DNA from: Candidatus Aenigmatarchaeota archaeon
GTDB taxonomy: Archaea > Aenigmatarchaeota > Aenigmatarchaeia > GW2011-AR5
DNA: 64,000 nt
Reading direction: 5' to 3'
Assembly (NCBI GenBank): GCA_016180945.1
Contig: JACPAG010000002.1
Span: forward strand, 64,210 to 128,209
The notes below the pieces were generated by a model. The model was not told the DNA's origin. It saw only the letters and a list, made by a program, of their open reading frames with translations, and did not search any database. This document shows positions 1-9,500 of this stretch, piece after piece. The position numbers and the translations under genes are program-made. Each line of letters opens with the position of its first letter. Positions within the stretch are counted from its first letter, which is position 1.

Positions 1-1
1 A

Positions 2-133
2 ATGGAAAAAATAGTAGGATTTGCTCCAGAACCTACAGAAAGCATGCAACGCGAAGCATTGATGAAGGAAAATATCATACATGTTGGTGAATTGACACCA
101 AAAAAATTATTAGAAGTCCTACAGGCTAGATAA
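2..133 (+). CDS. C-terminal part of an upstream CDS, or a short ORF (EKIVGFAPEPTESMQREALMKENIIHVGELTPKKLLEVLQAR)
   Basis: Open frame from the window edge to TAA at 131-133; start may lie outside the window. Confidence 0.4.
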   Translation: MEKIVGFAPEPTESMQREALMKENIIHVGELTPKKLLEVLQAR

Positions 134-139
134 TTCTAA

Positions 140-595
140 CTATTCGCTCACATCTCCTATCCGGGGGTTATGATATTTAATTATGTCATCAACCTTAAGA
201 TGAACCAGCCTGTCCGTTGCGCCGCCTCCTGCCCAGACCTTTTCTTTTATTAACACAGTTTTATCCATTATGCACTTGATTTTACTCTTCAGACCTATAG
301 GCGGAACTGCGCCGACAGAGAAGCCTGTGACCTCAAGAACCTCTTCAGGACTGGCAAGACGGACATTTTCCTCGTTCAGCAACTTGCGCAATTTCCTTGA
401 GCTTGCTTTTTTGCTGCCTTGAATTATTATCAGGCAAAAATCGTTGCCTGCTTTGAAAAGAAGGCTCTTTACTATGCCATCCAGATTTATGCCTGCTGAT
501 TTTGCCGCAATTTCAGCACTTTTCATATCGCCCTTAATTAGAAATTCATGCCAAATATTTTTTTGCAGCAAGAAAGCTTTAAAATCCTCGAACAT
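140..595 (-). CDS. YbaK/EbsC-family aminoacyl-tRNA deacylase
   Basis: 151 aa; VKSLLFKAGNDFCLIIIQGSKKASSRKLRKLL...GAVPPIGL pattern typical of YbaK/ProX. Confidence 0.75.
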   Translation of the reverse strand: MFEDFKAFLLQKNIWHEFLIKGDMKSAEIAAKSAGINLDGIVKSLLFKAGNDFCLIIIQGSKKASSRKLRKLLNEENVRLASPEEVLEVTGFSVGAVPPIGLKSKIKCIMDKTVLIKEKVWAGGGATDRLVHLKVDDIIKYHNPRIGDVSE

Positions 596-717
596 AGGTT
601 AATTAAAGTGAATTTATAACTTAAATAAGAATTACTTTTCTTTTAAGTTCAACTGCCAAAATCGATATCTTTTTAATAATTTTTAATCAATTACATTATG
701 TAGACCTGGGGTTTAGT

Positions 718-1467
718 ATGTCGAAAGTCGATTGGAAATTAGCTGAACTTTATGGAATTTTAGTTGGAGATGGATATCTTCATAAGAATAATCACAGCAT
801 ATTTGTTGTATGTAGTTCAGAAGAATCATATTATTTAAAAAATCGGGTAATACCATTTTTTGAAATACTATTCAAGAAAAAGCCGTATTTTGCCCCACGA
901 AAAGACAGAAATGCATTTTATATACAGGCAAATTCAAAGGAAATAGTAAATTTCTTTATAGACACGTTTGACATGACAAGAGGTGCGAAGAGCAACTATA
1001 GGATAAGCAAAAGAATAATGAACAACAAAAAATTAATCCCACACTTTCTACGTGGACTTTTTGATACTGACGGATGCGTTAAATTCTCAAAACAGAATAA
1101 AGGCGTAAATTATTACCCTAGAATACAGTTCCATTTCAAAAATTCTTTGTTTGCTTCTGATCTCAAAAAGGCTTTATCAAAACTAAAGTTCAATATGGGC
1201 TGTTATGAAGATAATAGATTTGGAGGATTGTATGTTATTCAAATCTCTGGAAATGCAAATTTGAATAAATGGTGCAATTTAATAGGCAGTGCTAATTTAG
1301 TTCATATAACAAAAATATTACAATGGGAGAAAGACGGTTTTGTAAAACCTAGAACAACACTAGAAGAAAGAATTAAGTATTTAGGTATAAATACAAATGT
1401 TGTATTAAATTGCAAACAAATAAGCCCTGACAGCCCTGTGGAGAATAGAAATATTCACAGATTGTAG
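718..1467 (+). CDS. LAGLIDADG homing endonuclease-like protein
   Basis: Two LAGLIDADG-like motifs: LYGILVGDGYL and FLRGLFDTDGCV; stop codon lies inside the following tRNA-Gln gene. Confidence 0.85.
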   Translation: MSKVDWKLAELYGILVGDGYLHKNNHSIFVVCSSEESYYLKNRVIPFFEILFKKKPYFAPRKDRNAFYIQANSKEIVNFFIDTFDMTRGAKSNYRISKRIMNNKKLIPHFLRGLFDTDGCVKFSKQNKGVNYYPRIQFHFKNSLFASDLKKALSKLKFNMGCYEDNRFGGLYVIQISGNANLNKWCNLIGSANLVHITKILQWEKDGFVKPRTTLEERIKYLGINTNVVLNCKQISPDSPVENRNIHRL

Positions 1468-1610
1468 TGGTCAAGCATAGGGGCCTTTGGCAGCCCTTTC
1501 GTCAGCAAGCAACAAAATGACGCACTATTGTGCGTCGTGTTGTTTCCGCTGGCGGAAAATATTATGGCTGAAGAGAGCCCTTGACGTCGGTTCGAATCCG
1601 GCCAGGGCTA
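1432..1610 (+). tRNA. tRNA-Gln(TTG) with two BHB-type introns (1442-1462 and 1491-1575)
   Basis: Acceptor AGCCCTG/CAGGGCT, T-arm GTCGG-TTCGAAT-CCGGC, anticodon loop CTTTGG|A. Removing both introns gives a 73-nt cloverleaf. BHB1: CTGT/ACAG central helix with GGA and ATT bulges; BHB2: CTTT/GAAG helix with 3-nt bulges plus AGCC/GGCT intron helix. Confidence 0.88.
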
Positions 1611-1823
1611 TTTTTTCGTTATGTATTCCATTTCTGAAGGGCCGAGTGGATAAATGCGAGGACGACTATCCGGCAAATTCAGGCCGTAAATCTCGTCTAC
1701 CCCTGCGACACGGCGTCTTAGGCCATCGAGCGAGCTGAAATTCTCAAGCCGGCGAGCATCCCCTGCCACATAAACCGTCTGGCCGGCATTTTTGAATTGG
1801 CCGACACCTATTGCCGTTGGCAT
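1608..1823 (-). CDS. Hypothetical short protein downstream of the PfkB kinase
   Basis: 71 aa ORF, same strand and closely following the kinase; no recognisable family. Confidence 0.35.
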   Translation of the reverse strand: MPTAIGVGQFKNAGQTVYVAGDARRLENFSSLDGLRRRVAGVDEIYGLNLPDSRPRIYPLGPSEMEYITKK

Positions 1824-1835
1824 GGAACAGAGTTC

Positions 1836-2735
1836 TCAGGAATCTTTTAATCTCTTTTCCACGTCCTTTTTCGCAGCGTTAAAAAATCCGTTCTCAATCT
1901 TCATCGTCGCGCACATGGCGCCGAATAATCCGCATTCTTCAATATCGTCAGTTCCAATCCTCTTGGCCAGATAGCCTGCAATATACGTATCGCCAGCGCC
2001 TGTGACGTCTTTTACGGCAGACGGCTCGAAAGCCGGTATTTTGCAGAGCTTTTTCTGTTTTTTTGAGTAAACCACTGAACCTTTCTGCCCGTTGGTTATG
2101 ACAACCTCTATAGGCCCCATACCGGCTAGTTTCTTTATTCCCCCCATTAATTCGGCTTCGTTGGCATCCGCCTTTAAAATATCTACATACCGCAAAAAAT
2201 CTTTTGCGTCCTTCCATCTTGATTGTACCACCTTTCTGCCATTGATTTTTCTCGTAAAACCCTGGATATCCAGGCTTATCGCAATGCCAAGCGACTTCAG
2301 GTGCTTGAACACAGCCAGCGGTATATCCGGCTTTGTGAGCGGCCCGAGATGAACGATATTGGCTTTCAGGCTTGTTATATCTGAAATTTCAAACGGCTCT
2401 GCGACGCCGTCAACAAACTGTTCCCTGTTTTCACCGTGGTACACGTTCCTGAACGATGTGGTATGTTCGCAGAAGTATGGGAAGAGGGAAATATTTTTGT
2501 GTTTTAGCGCCCCGAGAAGATTTTTGTCCTTGGCTGATAATTTTGCAAATATCTGCGTCTTGATGCCCAGTTTTGCCAACGCGCTTCCTGCATAAAAGAC
2601 CGTGCCGCCTATCTGCTCTTTCTCGCTTTTGCCGATAACTATCCTGTCTTTTGCTATCGGCCCTATAACAGCTATCGCCATATTTGTATGTATTTGCAGA
2701 TGAATAAAAACATTTATTTGATGCTTTCTATCCAA
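1836..2735 (-). CDS. PfkB-family carbohydrate kinase
   Basis: GGTVFYAGSALAKLG near N-terminus; DVTGAGDTYIAGYLA PfkB signature; start may be at MAIAVIGP. Confidence 0.85.
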   Translation of the reverse strand: MDRKHQINVFIHLQIHTNMAIAVIGPIAKDRIVIGKSEKEQIGGTVFYAGSALAKLGIKTQIFAKLSAKDKNLLGALKHKNISLFPYFCEHTTSFRNVYHGENREQFVDGVAEPFEISDITSLKANIVHLGPLTKPDIPLAVFKHLKSLGIAISLDIQGFTRKINGRKVVQSRWKDAKDFLRYVDILKADANEAELMGGIKKLAGMGPIEVVITNGQKGSVVYSKKQKKLCKIPAFEPSAVKDVTGAGDTYIAGYLAKRIGTDDIEECGLFGAMCATMKIENGFFNAAKKDVEKRLKDS

Positions 2736-2743
2736 TTAGTTAT

Positions 2744-3259
2744 ATGATTTCCATCCTTCGCCTGGGCCACCGCCTCAAGCGTGATGAACGTTTATCAACA
2801 CATGTCGGTTTAGTCGCCAGAGCATTAGGCGCCGATGAAATCATCTATAGCGGAGAAAGGGACGAAGGCATTCTTGAAAGCATTAGAAAGACGACAAAGA
2901 ATTGGGGCGGTTCGTTCAAAGTCCGGTACGAGGAGAGCTGGAAAGCCGTCATTAAAAAGTACAAGAAAAAACGGTTCAAGATAGTCCACGCCACCATGTA
3001 CGGCGAGCCCGTCAAAAAGGTGATGCCGAAAATAAGAAAAGAGAAGGATATTCTGGTACTGGTGGGCAGCAGCAAAGTGCCGGGTCAGATATATATGATT
3101 TCTGATTACAACGTCGCCGTTACCAGCCAGCCTCACAGCGAGGTTGCGGCACTGGCTGTTTTTCTGCACGAATATTTCAAGGGAAAAGAAAAGGGATTCA
3201 AGAAAGCGAAGCTGAAAATCATTCCCCAGAAAAAGGGAAAGAAAGTGATTGAGAATTAA
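2744..3259 (+). CDS. tRNA (cytidine(56)-2'-O)-methyltransferase (Trm56)
   Basis: ILRLGHRLKRDERLSTHVGLVARALGADEIIYSGE and LVLVGSSKVPGQIYMISDYNVAVTSQPHSEVAALAVFL. Confidence 0.88.
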   Translation: MISILRLGHRLKRDERLSTHVGLVARALGADEIIYSGERDEGILESIRKTTKNWGGSFKVRYEESWKAVIKKYKKKRFKIVHATMYGEPVKKVMPKIRKEKDILVLVGSSKVPGQIYMISDYNVAVTSQPHSEVAALAVFLHEYFKGKEKGFKKAKLKIIPQKKGKKVIEN

Positions 3260-3325
3260 TCAAACCGTCGCGGTCAGAAAACAACGGATTCTAAGATATA
3301 AAAATCCTTTATACAATTTTAAATC

Positions 3326-4642
3326 ATGGGGTTTCAGGAAGATGTAATACGCTTAATTGAATTGGTAGAACGACAAGGACTGACAGACTTTTTAGATGAG
3401 GCACTCACAGCTCTTTACGAAGCCAGTCAGGAGTTACAGAAGGGTATTTCTGTAAGTTCCGGCAGGCCAATCTCTCCTGCTACACATCAGGCGTTAAATG
3501 TTATAAATGGCGTTTCAACAAATCTGGCTTCGCAGCAAACCGCATTTTTAGATGAACTGGAAAAAAAAGGCATACAAGACCATGATGCCGCAAGAGCTTT
3601 GCGTGAGTTGATACAATCCCACGACGAAAGACAGGTCGTTTCGCAAGAACCTGTTGCAGCTTCTCCGGCACCTCTTTCCAAATCTCAATTGCATACTATA
3701 AGGGAGCAGGTAAGAAAAGAACTATCAAGAAGGGGGTGGCAAAAGCCTCCTACAAAAAAAGACCGTGCCAGAAGAAAGACACTTCTTTATCTTGGTTCTA
3801 ATGAAACTATAACTCCAAAAATTGCTGCCGTGCTTCTTTTTGAAGAGTATGGAGGAGACATGCCGAAGGTTTATGAAGCACTGTCAGATCTGTCTAGGGA
3901 AGGTCTCATAAAGACCAAGGCCAGAGGCGTTTATGAAAGGACGCTTCTTGGAAAGCAGTTCGACCCGGTAACAGGCAAAGTTCCTTCCGGAAGCCGAAGA
4001 ATCAGGGATAGAAGAGGTCTATTAATGCACCTCTACAAAACCCCTTCCGCACGAGAAGAATTGGATGTCTTATGCAACAGCAGAGAGATATTTCTAAATG
4101 CAGCATACGACGGCGCTATTGAATTAGGAGAAGATGGAAAGTATCGTCTTACGCAAGATGGAGCAGAACTCCTTCGGGGGTTTTTAAGGTATGCTACACG
4201 CGTCCAAACTGTAATTGATTATGCAATGACGCATGGAGAAGTGACTGTAAACAAAATAATGCAACTGACAGGACAGAGAAGGGATGGAGCTATAATGTTG
4301 AGCGATGCAATGCTGCAGGGTGGCATAATAGAACAAAGCGGTTTTACGAATTCCCAGAACGGCCGCAGATATGTCCTCACCGCCGCCTATCGACCGCCTA
4401 GTAATCTGGTGGGCAATACACGTATAGACCATCTGCTAAATTATATAGATTCTAGAGGGGGTTCTATACCGAGGCGCCAACTCGTAAATGTTTTTCCAGA
4501 TAGTAATCCTCGAAGCAGGATAAACGTAGTTTACGATGCTATAAGAAAAGGGTATATAACGCGAATAGATGGGACCCTTGTTCTCACGCCTGAAGGAACA
4601 GAAAGGACAATGTACTCTTTACAGCACACTCAGGCAAAATGA
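3326..4642 (+). CDS. Hypothetical protein with several winged-helix-like segments
   Basis: 438 aa ORF with coherent composition; wHTH-like repeats in the C-terminal half. Confidence 0.6.
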   Translation: MGFQEDVIRLIELVERQGLTDFLDEALTALYEASQELQKGISVSSGRPISPATHQALNVINGVSTNLASQQTAFLDELEKKGIQDHDAARALRELIQSHDERQVVSQEPVAASPAPLSKSQLHTIREQVRKELSRRGWQKPPTKKDRARRKTLLYLGSNETITPKIAAVLLFEEYGGDMPKVYEALSDLSREGLIKTKARGVYERTLLGKQFDPVTGKVPSGSRRIRDRRGLLMHLYKTPSAREELDVLCNSREIFLNAAYDGAIELGEDGKYRLTQDGAELLRGFLRYATRVQTVIDYAMTHGEVTVNKIMQLTGQRRDGAIMLSDAMLQGGIIEQSGFTNSQNGRRYVLTAAYRPPSNLVGNTRIDHLLNYIDSRGGSIPRRQLVNVFPDSNPRSRINVVYDAIRKGYITRIDGTLVLTPEGTERTMYSLQHTQAK

Positions 4643-4685
4643 TTTTCAATTTTTCCACTCCCTGGTATAAGACTACGGTTAGAGT

Positions 4686-5717
4686 TTATCGCGAAAGAAG
4701 TACAACGCGGCTGTCTGATTTTTCGTCCACAATCCTGTAAGAGCTGTGTCTTTCTATCTCCGCTGCAAATTCCTGTATTTCGCTGTGCAGCGGCATGTCC
4801 TCGTATTTCATGACCTTTCTTGACCCGCCAACCGCCATAAAACTTTTCACCTCTATAAACTTCACACCGCTATTTTCAATTATTTCCGCATATCCTTCCG
4901 GGTCGGTGAAATTCAACCCTTTCGCTAGCGTGAGCCTCACGACCGTATCGCACTGGAATTGCCTCAGCAATTCCAGAGACTCCATAACCCGCTGCCAGAA
5001 GTCTTTTATCATCGGCACGGCAGCCCGCTTGTACATCTCCGGCGTGGTGCCGTAGAGTGAAATATAAAGATTAGTCGGCTGATGCCACAGCAATTTTTTA
5101 ATCATATCCGGATTGGTGCCGTTGCTGACCAAAAAGGCGGTCATCTTTCTGCCCATTATTTCGTCTATGAACTCGGGCAGATAAGGATACAGCGTCGGCT
5201 CTCCCGAAAGAGATATAGCCACGTGCTTCGGCTCCATAGCATCTGTGAGCTTTCTTTTATCAGCCGTGGCAGAGCCGTAAAAGCCCTGAAGTACCTCCTG
5301 CTGCGCCTTTATGCAGCCGTCCAATATTGATTTCGGATCGTCCCACTCCTCAGTCCTGCGCGGCAGCGCATAATCAAAATTTCTCCAGCAAAATCTGCAA
5401 TTGAACGTGCAAAAAAACATGGCCGGGGTCATTTGGACGCATTGATTGCTCCCTATGCCATAAAACTTGTTTTTATAACAGACGTTTTCCCCTCTTATAC
5501 TTTCTTTAGTCCAGTGACACACTTTTATCGCGCTGTGCCTGCCTACGAAACGATATCCCATTCTGGTCGTTTGCTGCCTCATGAAGTCCAGTTTCTGGTC
5601 GATTCTTTCGTTAAGCGCAGCTGGAACTTCGATAAAACCTTCAGGAATGGCGTTGCAGCCTTCTGAGCACGACTTTTCATTGCGTTCAGTGTTATTGAGA
5701 ACTGCAAATGGACCCAT
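4686..5717 (-). CDS. taw1: 4-demethylwyosine synthase Taw1 (radical SAM)
   Basis: CHWTKESIRGENVCYKNKFYGIGSNQCVQMTPAMFFCTFNCRFCWR. Confidence 0.92.
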   Translation of the reverse strand: MGPFAVLNNTERNEKSCSEGCNAIPEGFIEVPAALNERIDQKLDFMRQQTTRMGYRFVGRHSAIKVCHWTKESIRGENVCYKNKFYGIGSNQCVQMTPAMFFCTFNCRFCWRNFDYALPRRTEEWDDPKSILDGCIKAQQEVLQGFYGSATADKRKLTDAMEPKHVAISLSGEPTLYPYLPEFIDEIMGRKMTAFLVSNGTNPDMIKKLLWHQPTNLYISLYGTTPEMYKRAAVPMIKDFWQRVMESLELLRQFQCDTVVRLTLAKGLNFTDPEGYAEIIENSGVKFIEVKSFMAVGGSRKVMKYEDMPLHSEIQEFAAEIERHSSYRIVDEKSDSRVVLLSR

Positions 5718-5841
5718 AGTTTCTCTACGCCCTTCAAGGTTCTTAAAACGTTAGAAAGTCTTAAGCCGCCAAGCCCGCTAAAAAAGCAAATATATTGTTT
5801 TTGGATAGAGGTTTTAAAGGCATTTCCCGATATTTTATCTT

Positions 5842-6666
5842 ATGTCGTTCAAACGCAAGCTTTCAGAAGCTACCGGAATAGAAGAAAAATTATTGCCGTC
5901 CTCTTACCAGATTGTAGGTCATGTTCTTCTGATTAAGTTCATGAAGCTCAAAAACTTAAGCTGGAAAAAGAAAATAGCTGCTTCTGTTCTTGAGATATTG
6001 CCATACGTGAAAACCGTCTGTGAAATAACTAAAGTGAAAGGGGAATTCAGGGCTCCTGAAACCAGAAAATTGGCCGGCGATGGAACGGTTACCGTGCATA
6101 AAGAGCACGGCATACTTTACAGGTTAGACGCAGCCAAGATAATGTTCTCAAAAGGTAATTTGTTCGAAAGGCAGAGACTCATCGGACAAGTAAAGAGAAA
6201 TGAAACAATAGTTGACATGTTCGCCGGCATCGGCTATTTTTCTCTGGGACTTGCAAAGAAAGCAAAGAAAATCATTGCGATAGAAAAAAATCCTGTAGCG
6301 TTCAGGTACCTGAAGGAGAACATAAAACTAAACAGAATAAGTAACATAGCGCCATTTCTTGCAGATAATAGAAAGTTAAAACTGGAAAATTTAGCTGACA
6401 GGGTCATCATGGGCTATCTTCCGCGCACAGAAAAATTCCTGCCTTTTGCGGTAAAGACGCTAAAAAATAAAGGCATAATACATTTCCACAACACCTACAA
6501 AACAGATGAACTATGGCGCAAGCCTGTCATTGAGCTAAAGAAAAACCTTTCAGGCCTTACCTATAGTATAGTGGACAAGAAGAAGGTCAAATCTATCGCG
6601 CCAAACACATATCATGCAGTTATTGATATACAGGTAAAAAAATTAAATCACGCCTCTAGACTTTGA
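5842..6666 (+). CDS. Class I Trm5/Taw2-family tRNA methyltransferase/wyosine enzyme
   Basis: RQRLIGQVKRNETIVDMFAGIGYFSLGLAKKAKKIIAIEKNPVA; divergent neighbour of taw1 favours Taw2. Confidence 0.8.
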   Translation: MSFKRKLSEATGIEEKLLPSSYQIVGHVLLIKFMKLKNLSWKKKIAASVLEILPYVKTVCEITKVKGEFRAPETRKLAGDGTVTVHKEHGILYRLDAAKIMFSKGNLFERQRLIGQVKRNETIVDMFAGIGYFSLGLAKKAKKIIAIEKNPVAFRYLKENIKLNRISNIAPFLADNRKLKLENLADRVIMGYLPRTEKFLPFAVKTLKNKGIIHFHNTYKTDELWRKPVIELKKNLSGLTYSIVDKKKVKSIAPNTYHAVIDIQVKKLNHASRL

Positions 6667-7119
6667 CAAATTGACCCATGAGTCAAATATTCTTCTCTGT
6701 GGACCACCATCTTGCAGTTCATCAGGTATAGTCTCTTCGTTCAATCTTTCCATATCTAGCTGTCCAGCTAAATAACCACCAGCAAAACTGCATTCTGTTT
6801 CTCTTGATTTACCGTAGCCGGTCTCAAGGGGAGTAAAAGGTCCTGCCTTGTAATGCCTGCAAATGACAGGCCTTTGTTCGTAGACGCTACATCTATTGCC
6901 TTCCAGAAGCCTGCACTTGAGACCGGCTTCTTTTGACAAAACGTCTTCGAGCCTGCCCTGTTGTTCCAGCGTATCAGCTATCCCAGCAAATTCAGCATAA
7001 GTCATAACAACATCGCTTTTGCAGCAGTAGGCAGGGCATCTCATGCATGTTTCAGAAGAAACTCCCGGATGCAGTTCATAAGATTTCCTTACAGCTGCTG
7101 CCTGTCTCTGAGTAAGCAT
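6643..7119 (-). CDS. YkgJ-family cysteine cluster protein
   Basis: CMRCPAYCC...CRLLEGNRCSVYEQRPVICRHY. Confidence 0.8.
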   Translation of the reverse strand: MLTQRQAAAVRKSYELHPGVSSETCMRCPAYCCKSDVVMTYAEFAGIADTLEQQGRLEDVLSKEAGLKCRLLEGNRCSVYEQRPVICRHYKAGPFTPLETGYGKSRETECSFAGGYLAGQLDMERLNEETIPDELQDGGPQRRIFDSWVNLSKSRGVI

Positions 7120-7171
7120 GTTTGTACTGTATACAGAAATGTACTAAACCTTTGCCTCAGAAAGACAACCT

Positions 7172-7888
7172 ATGAACTCAAAAAACCTCTATGACGCTAC
7201 AGCTGAGAAGTATGATGACAGGCATGACAACGCTAGAACAAAATACATGAGAACTGTTGAAAATAAGCTGATAAAGAGATATGCTTCCGGAAAAGTTTTG
7301 GACATCGGCTGCGGCACAGGGCAGCACATGAAGTATGCGAATGTCGGAGTAGACATTTCCGCAGAAATGCTCAGAGAGGCGAAGAAAAAAGGGCATGATT
7401 TGCTTGTCCAGGCAAAGGCAGAAGAACTGCCATTTGCTGATAATTTTTTTGATTCTATTCTCTGTATATTCACCGTCCTGAATTTATGCAACTATAACAT
7501 GGCTGTCCAGGAAATACATCGTATTCTGAAGAAGAATGGTATCGCCATAGTTTCCGTCGCCAGCATATGGGACCATTCAAAAGAAAATTTGGCGAAAAGG
7601 CTTGTATATAATAAGCAGTCCCATGCATTAACGATGCGCATAGAAAAATTTCGTTTCAGGTTTTTCGCATTTAACAAAAACGATTTGATTGGGTTATTTG
7701 AACAGAATAATTTTCGCCTTCTCCATTTCAAAGGCATTTACATGATTGCAAAGCCCTACTGGGGATGGCATCGTCACCATTCGTTGCCGGAAAAAATAAA
7801 GCTGAAAACAGAATGTTTTCTTGAAAAAATTCTACAGCCGTTAAACAAATCCGCAAGGATGTACTTTGGTGTTTTCAGGAAACAATGA
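7172..7888 (+). CDS. SAM-dependent class I methyltransferase
   Basis: KVLDIGCGTGQHMKYANVGVDISAEMLREAKKKG; trm9/UbiE-like. Confidence 0.85.
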   Translation: MNSKNLYDATAEKYDDRHDNARTKYMRTVENKLIKRYASGKVLDIGCGTGQHMKYANVGVDISAEMLREAKKKGHDLLVQAKAEELPFADNFFDSILCIFTVLNLCNYNMAVQEIHRILKKNGIAIVSVASIWDHSKENLAKRLVYNKQSHALTMRIEKFRFRFFAFNKNDLIGLFEQNNFRLLHFKGIYMIAKPYWGWHRHHSLPEKIKLKTECFLEKILQPLNKSARMYFGVFRKQ

Positions 7889-7896
7889 AACCGGTG

Positions 7897-8211
7897 TCAA
7901 CTTTCCAAGTCTATGCCTAAAATTGTCTTGATAAAATTCTTAATCTCTTTTGATTTTTCTGAATTTAACGAAACATGCAAGCCGTAACTAGTAAGTTTCT
8001 TATTAACAAAACCACCTTTAATTAATTCTTCTGCCAGTTTATTGAGCCTTTTATGCCCTTCTTTCCCTAAATGCTGTTGCTTGAAGCCTTTGACGATATT
8101 TTCAAAAGCAGTATGCCGACCATGAAAGTATCCGTGCTTTGCCAATTTATAAAGAATCCATGCCTCTAATTCTTTGTCACTTTTGATTAAACTCATACAG
8201 ATTACATCCAA
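7897..8211 (-). CDS. Small 'RHT..KGF' protein, divergent partner of a wHTH gene
   Basis: GRHTAFENIVKGFKQQH...RLNKLAEELIKGGFVNKK aligns with the product of 48683-48880. Confidence 0.55.
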   Translation of the reverse strand: MDVICMSLIKSDKELEAWILYKLAKHGYFHGRHTAFENIVKGFKQQHLGKEGHKRLNKLAEELIKGGFVNKKLTSYGLHVSLNSEKSKEIKNFIKTILGIDLES

Positions 8212-8250
8212 CGTAAAGCTTTTAATACTTACATATGTGTAGATTTATAA

Positions 8251-8577
8251 ATGGAAACGATATTGAAAACCTTGAATCCCAGCATAGCGGATATTCTAGA
8301 CAGAAGCGTTGCCAAAGTGCTGGATTTCCTGGTAGAAAACAGGTCCTTCGATTACTCAAAAGAAGAGGTGGCAGAAGGCTCAGGGGTATCAAGACCTACT
8401 CTATACAGAATCTGGCCGACGCTGGAAAGAAATGGATTGATAGAAGAAACAAGAAAATATGGCAATACAAAGCTCTACAAGATAAACGGAAACAGCGAAT
8501 TGGTAAAATTCTTGATAAAGATAGAAATACAGTTGGTTAAAGAGCAGTTCAAAAGGATGGATAAAAGAAACAAATAA
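8251..8577 (+). CDS. Winged-helix transcriptional regulator-like protein
   Basis: FDYSKEEVAEGSGVSRPTLYRIWPTLERNGLIEETRKYGNTKLYKIN; similar to 48916-49251. Confidence 0.75.
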   Translation: METILKTLNPSIADILDRSVAKVLDFLVENRSFDYSKEEVAEGSGVSRPTLYRIWPTLERNGLIEETRKYGNTKLYKINGNSELVKFLIKIEIQLVKEQFKRMDKRNK

Positions 8578-8651
8578 ACTATAGAGTCACGATGTACTTT
8601 GGTGTTTTTGAAAAAGAATGATTTAAATTGCTTTCTGCAGTAATAATAATT

Positions 8652-8933
8652 ATGGTTTCTATAGACGTAATTCGTACAACCCCCGTTGCCGACCGTATTC
8701 CAACAGCAATAAAGTATCTCTCCGGTCCATATGGGGAACAGTTAAGCCCATATGGTTTAGCGTACTATCTGAAGGAGATGCAAGTCGACATGGGTGATAC
8801 GCCCATTGCTAGAGGTCTGAGGCGACTGCAAGAAAGTGTAGAGATGTCCGGGAATGATGGAGATCCAATAACTCCGTATGGCGTAGTTCTCTCTCTCGAA
8901 GATCTCCGGAAAAGACACCCCGTCATAGCGTAA
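8652..8933 (+). CDS. Hypothetical protein
   Basis: Open frame from MVSIDVIRTTPVADRIP; no recognised family. Confidence 0.45.
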   Translation: MVSIDVIRTTPVADRIPTAIKYLSGPYGEQLSPYGLAYYLKEMQVDMGDTPIARGLRRLQESVEMSGNDGDPITPYGVVLSLEDLRKRHPVIA

Positions 8934-9489
8934 CTATCTTTACACCTTCTGGAATCGGACATTTGTTAGAGAATACGCAGGCAAGCTTTATGATCGAACT
9001 GAGTTGCTTTTGTATCTCGTCTTTGGATTCATTACCATAGCTGATAAGCATCCTGTCTAAATCTCTTGGTTTATAATTCTCGTGCTCATTATTCTCCACG
9101 TCATTAACGTAGAATTTTAGCGTCTTCGTTTCAGTATCGCAGAATTCGCTGTCAGTAATGAAGCATGTAGAATTAAATTTCATGCTCAAGGAAGCGAAAA
9201 ACTCGCCAAGCGTCGTTTTTTCATCTTCCACGTGTATGACGCTGCCGCCGAAATCATTTTGTGTATGCAGATGCATCCTTCTGTCCCTTTCGCTGTATTG
9301 CGGCAGTGCGAAATCCATTTCCTGGCCGCTAATGAAGACCTTGAAATCTACATGGATGTGAAATAATTCCTGTGTCTGTTTGGTTGCTGGTTTATTTTCA
9401 TTCTTTATATCAAAAAACAACAGCAAAAGAATCATCGAAATGCAGACAATAAAAAAATATCTATGAAGATTTTTTGATTTTCTTTTCAT
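8923..9489 (-). CDS. Hypothetical membrane-anchored extracytoplasmic protein
   Basis: N-terminal TM segment YFFIVCISMILLLLFF then soluble His-rich domain. Confidence 0.6.
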   Translation of the reverse strand: MKRKSKNLHRYFFIVCISMILLLLFFDIKNENKPATKQTQELFHIHVDFKVFISGQEMDFALPQYSERDRRMHLHTQNDFGGSVIHVEDEKTTLGEFFASLSMKFNSTCFITDSEFCDTETKTLKFYVNDVENNEHENYKPRDLDRMLISYGNESKDEIQKQLSSIIKLACVFSNKCPIPEGVKIVTL

Positions 9490-9500
9490 TATGATACACT

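Noticed and set aside
1487-1738. 83-aa ORF MAALSSASNKMTHYC...
   Set aside because: Runs through the tRNA-Gln intron and 3' exon; not a plausible gene
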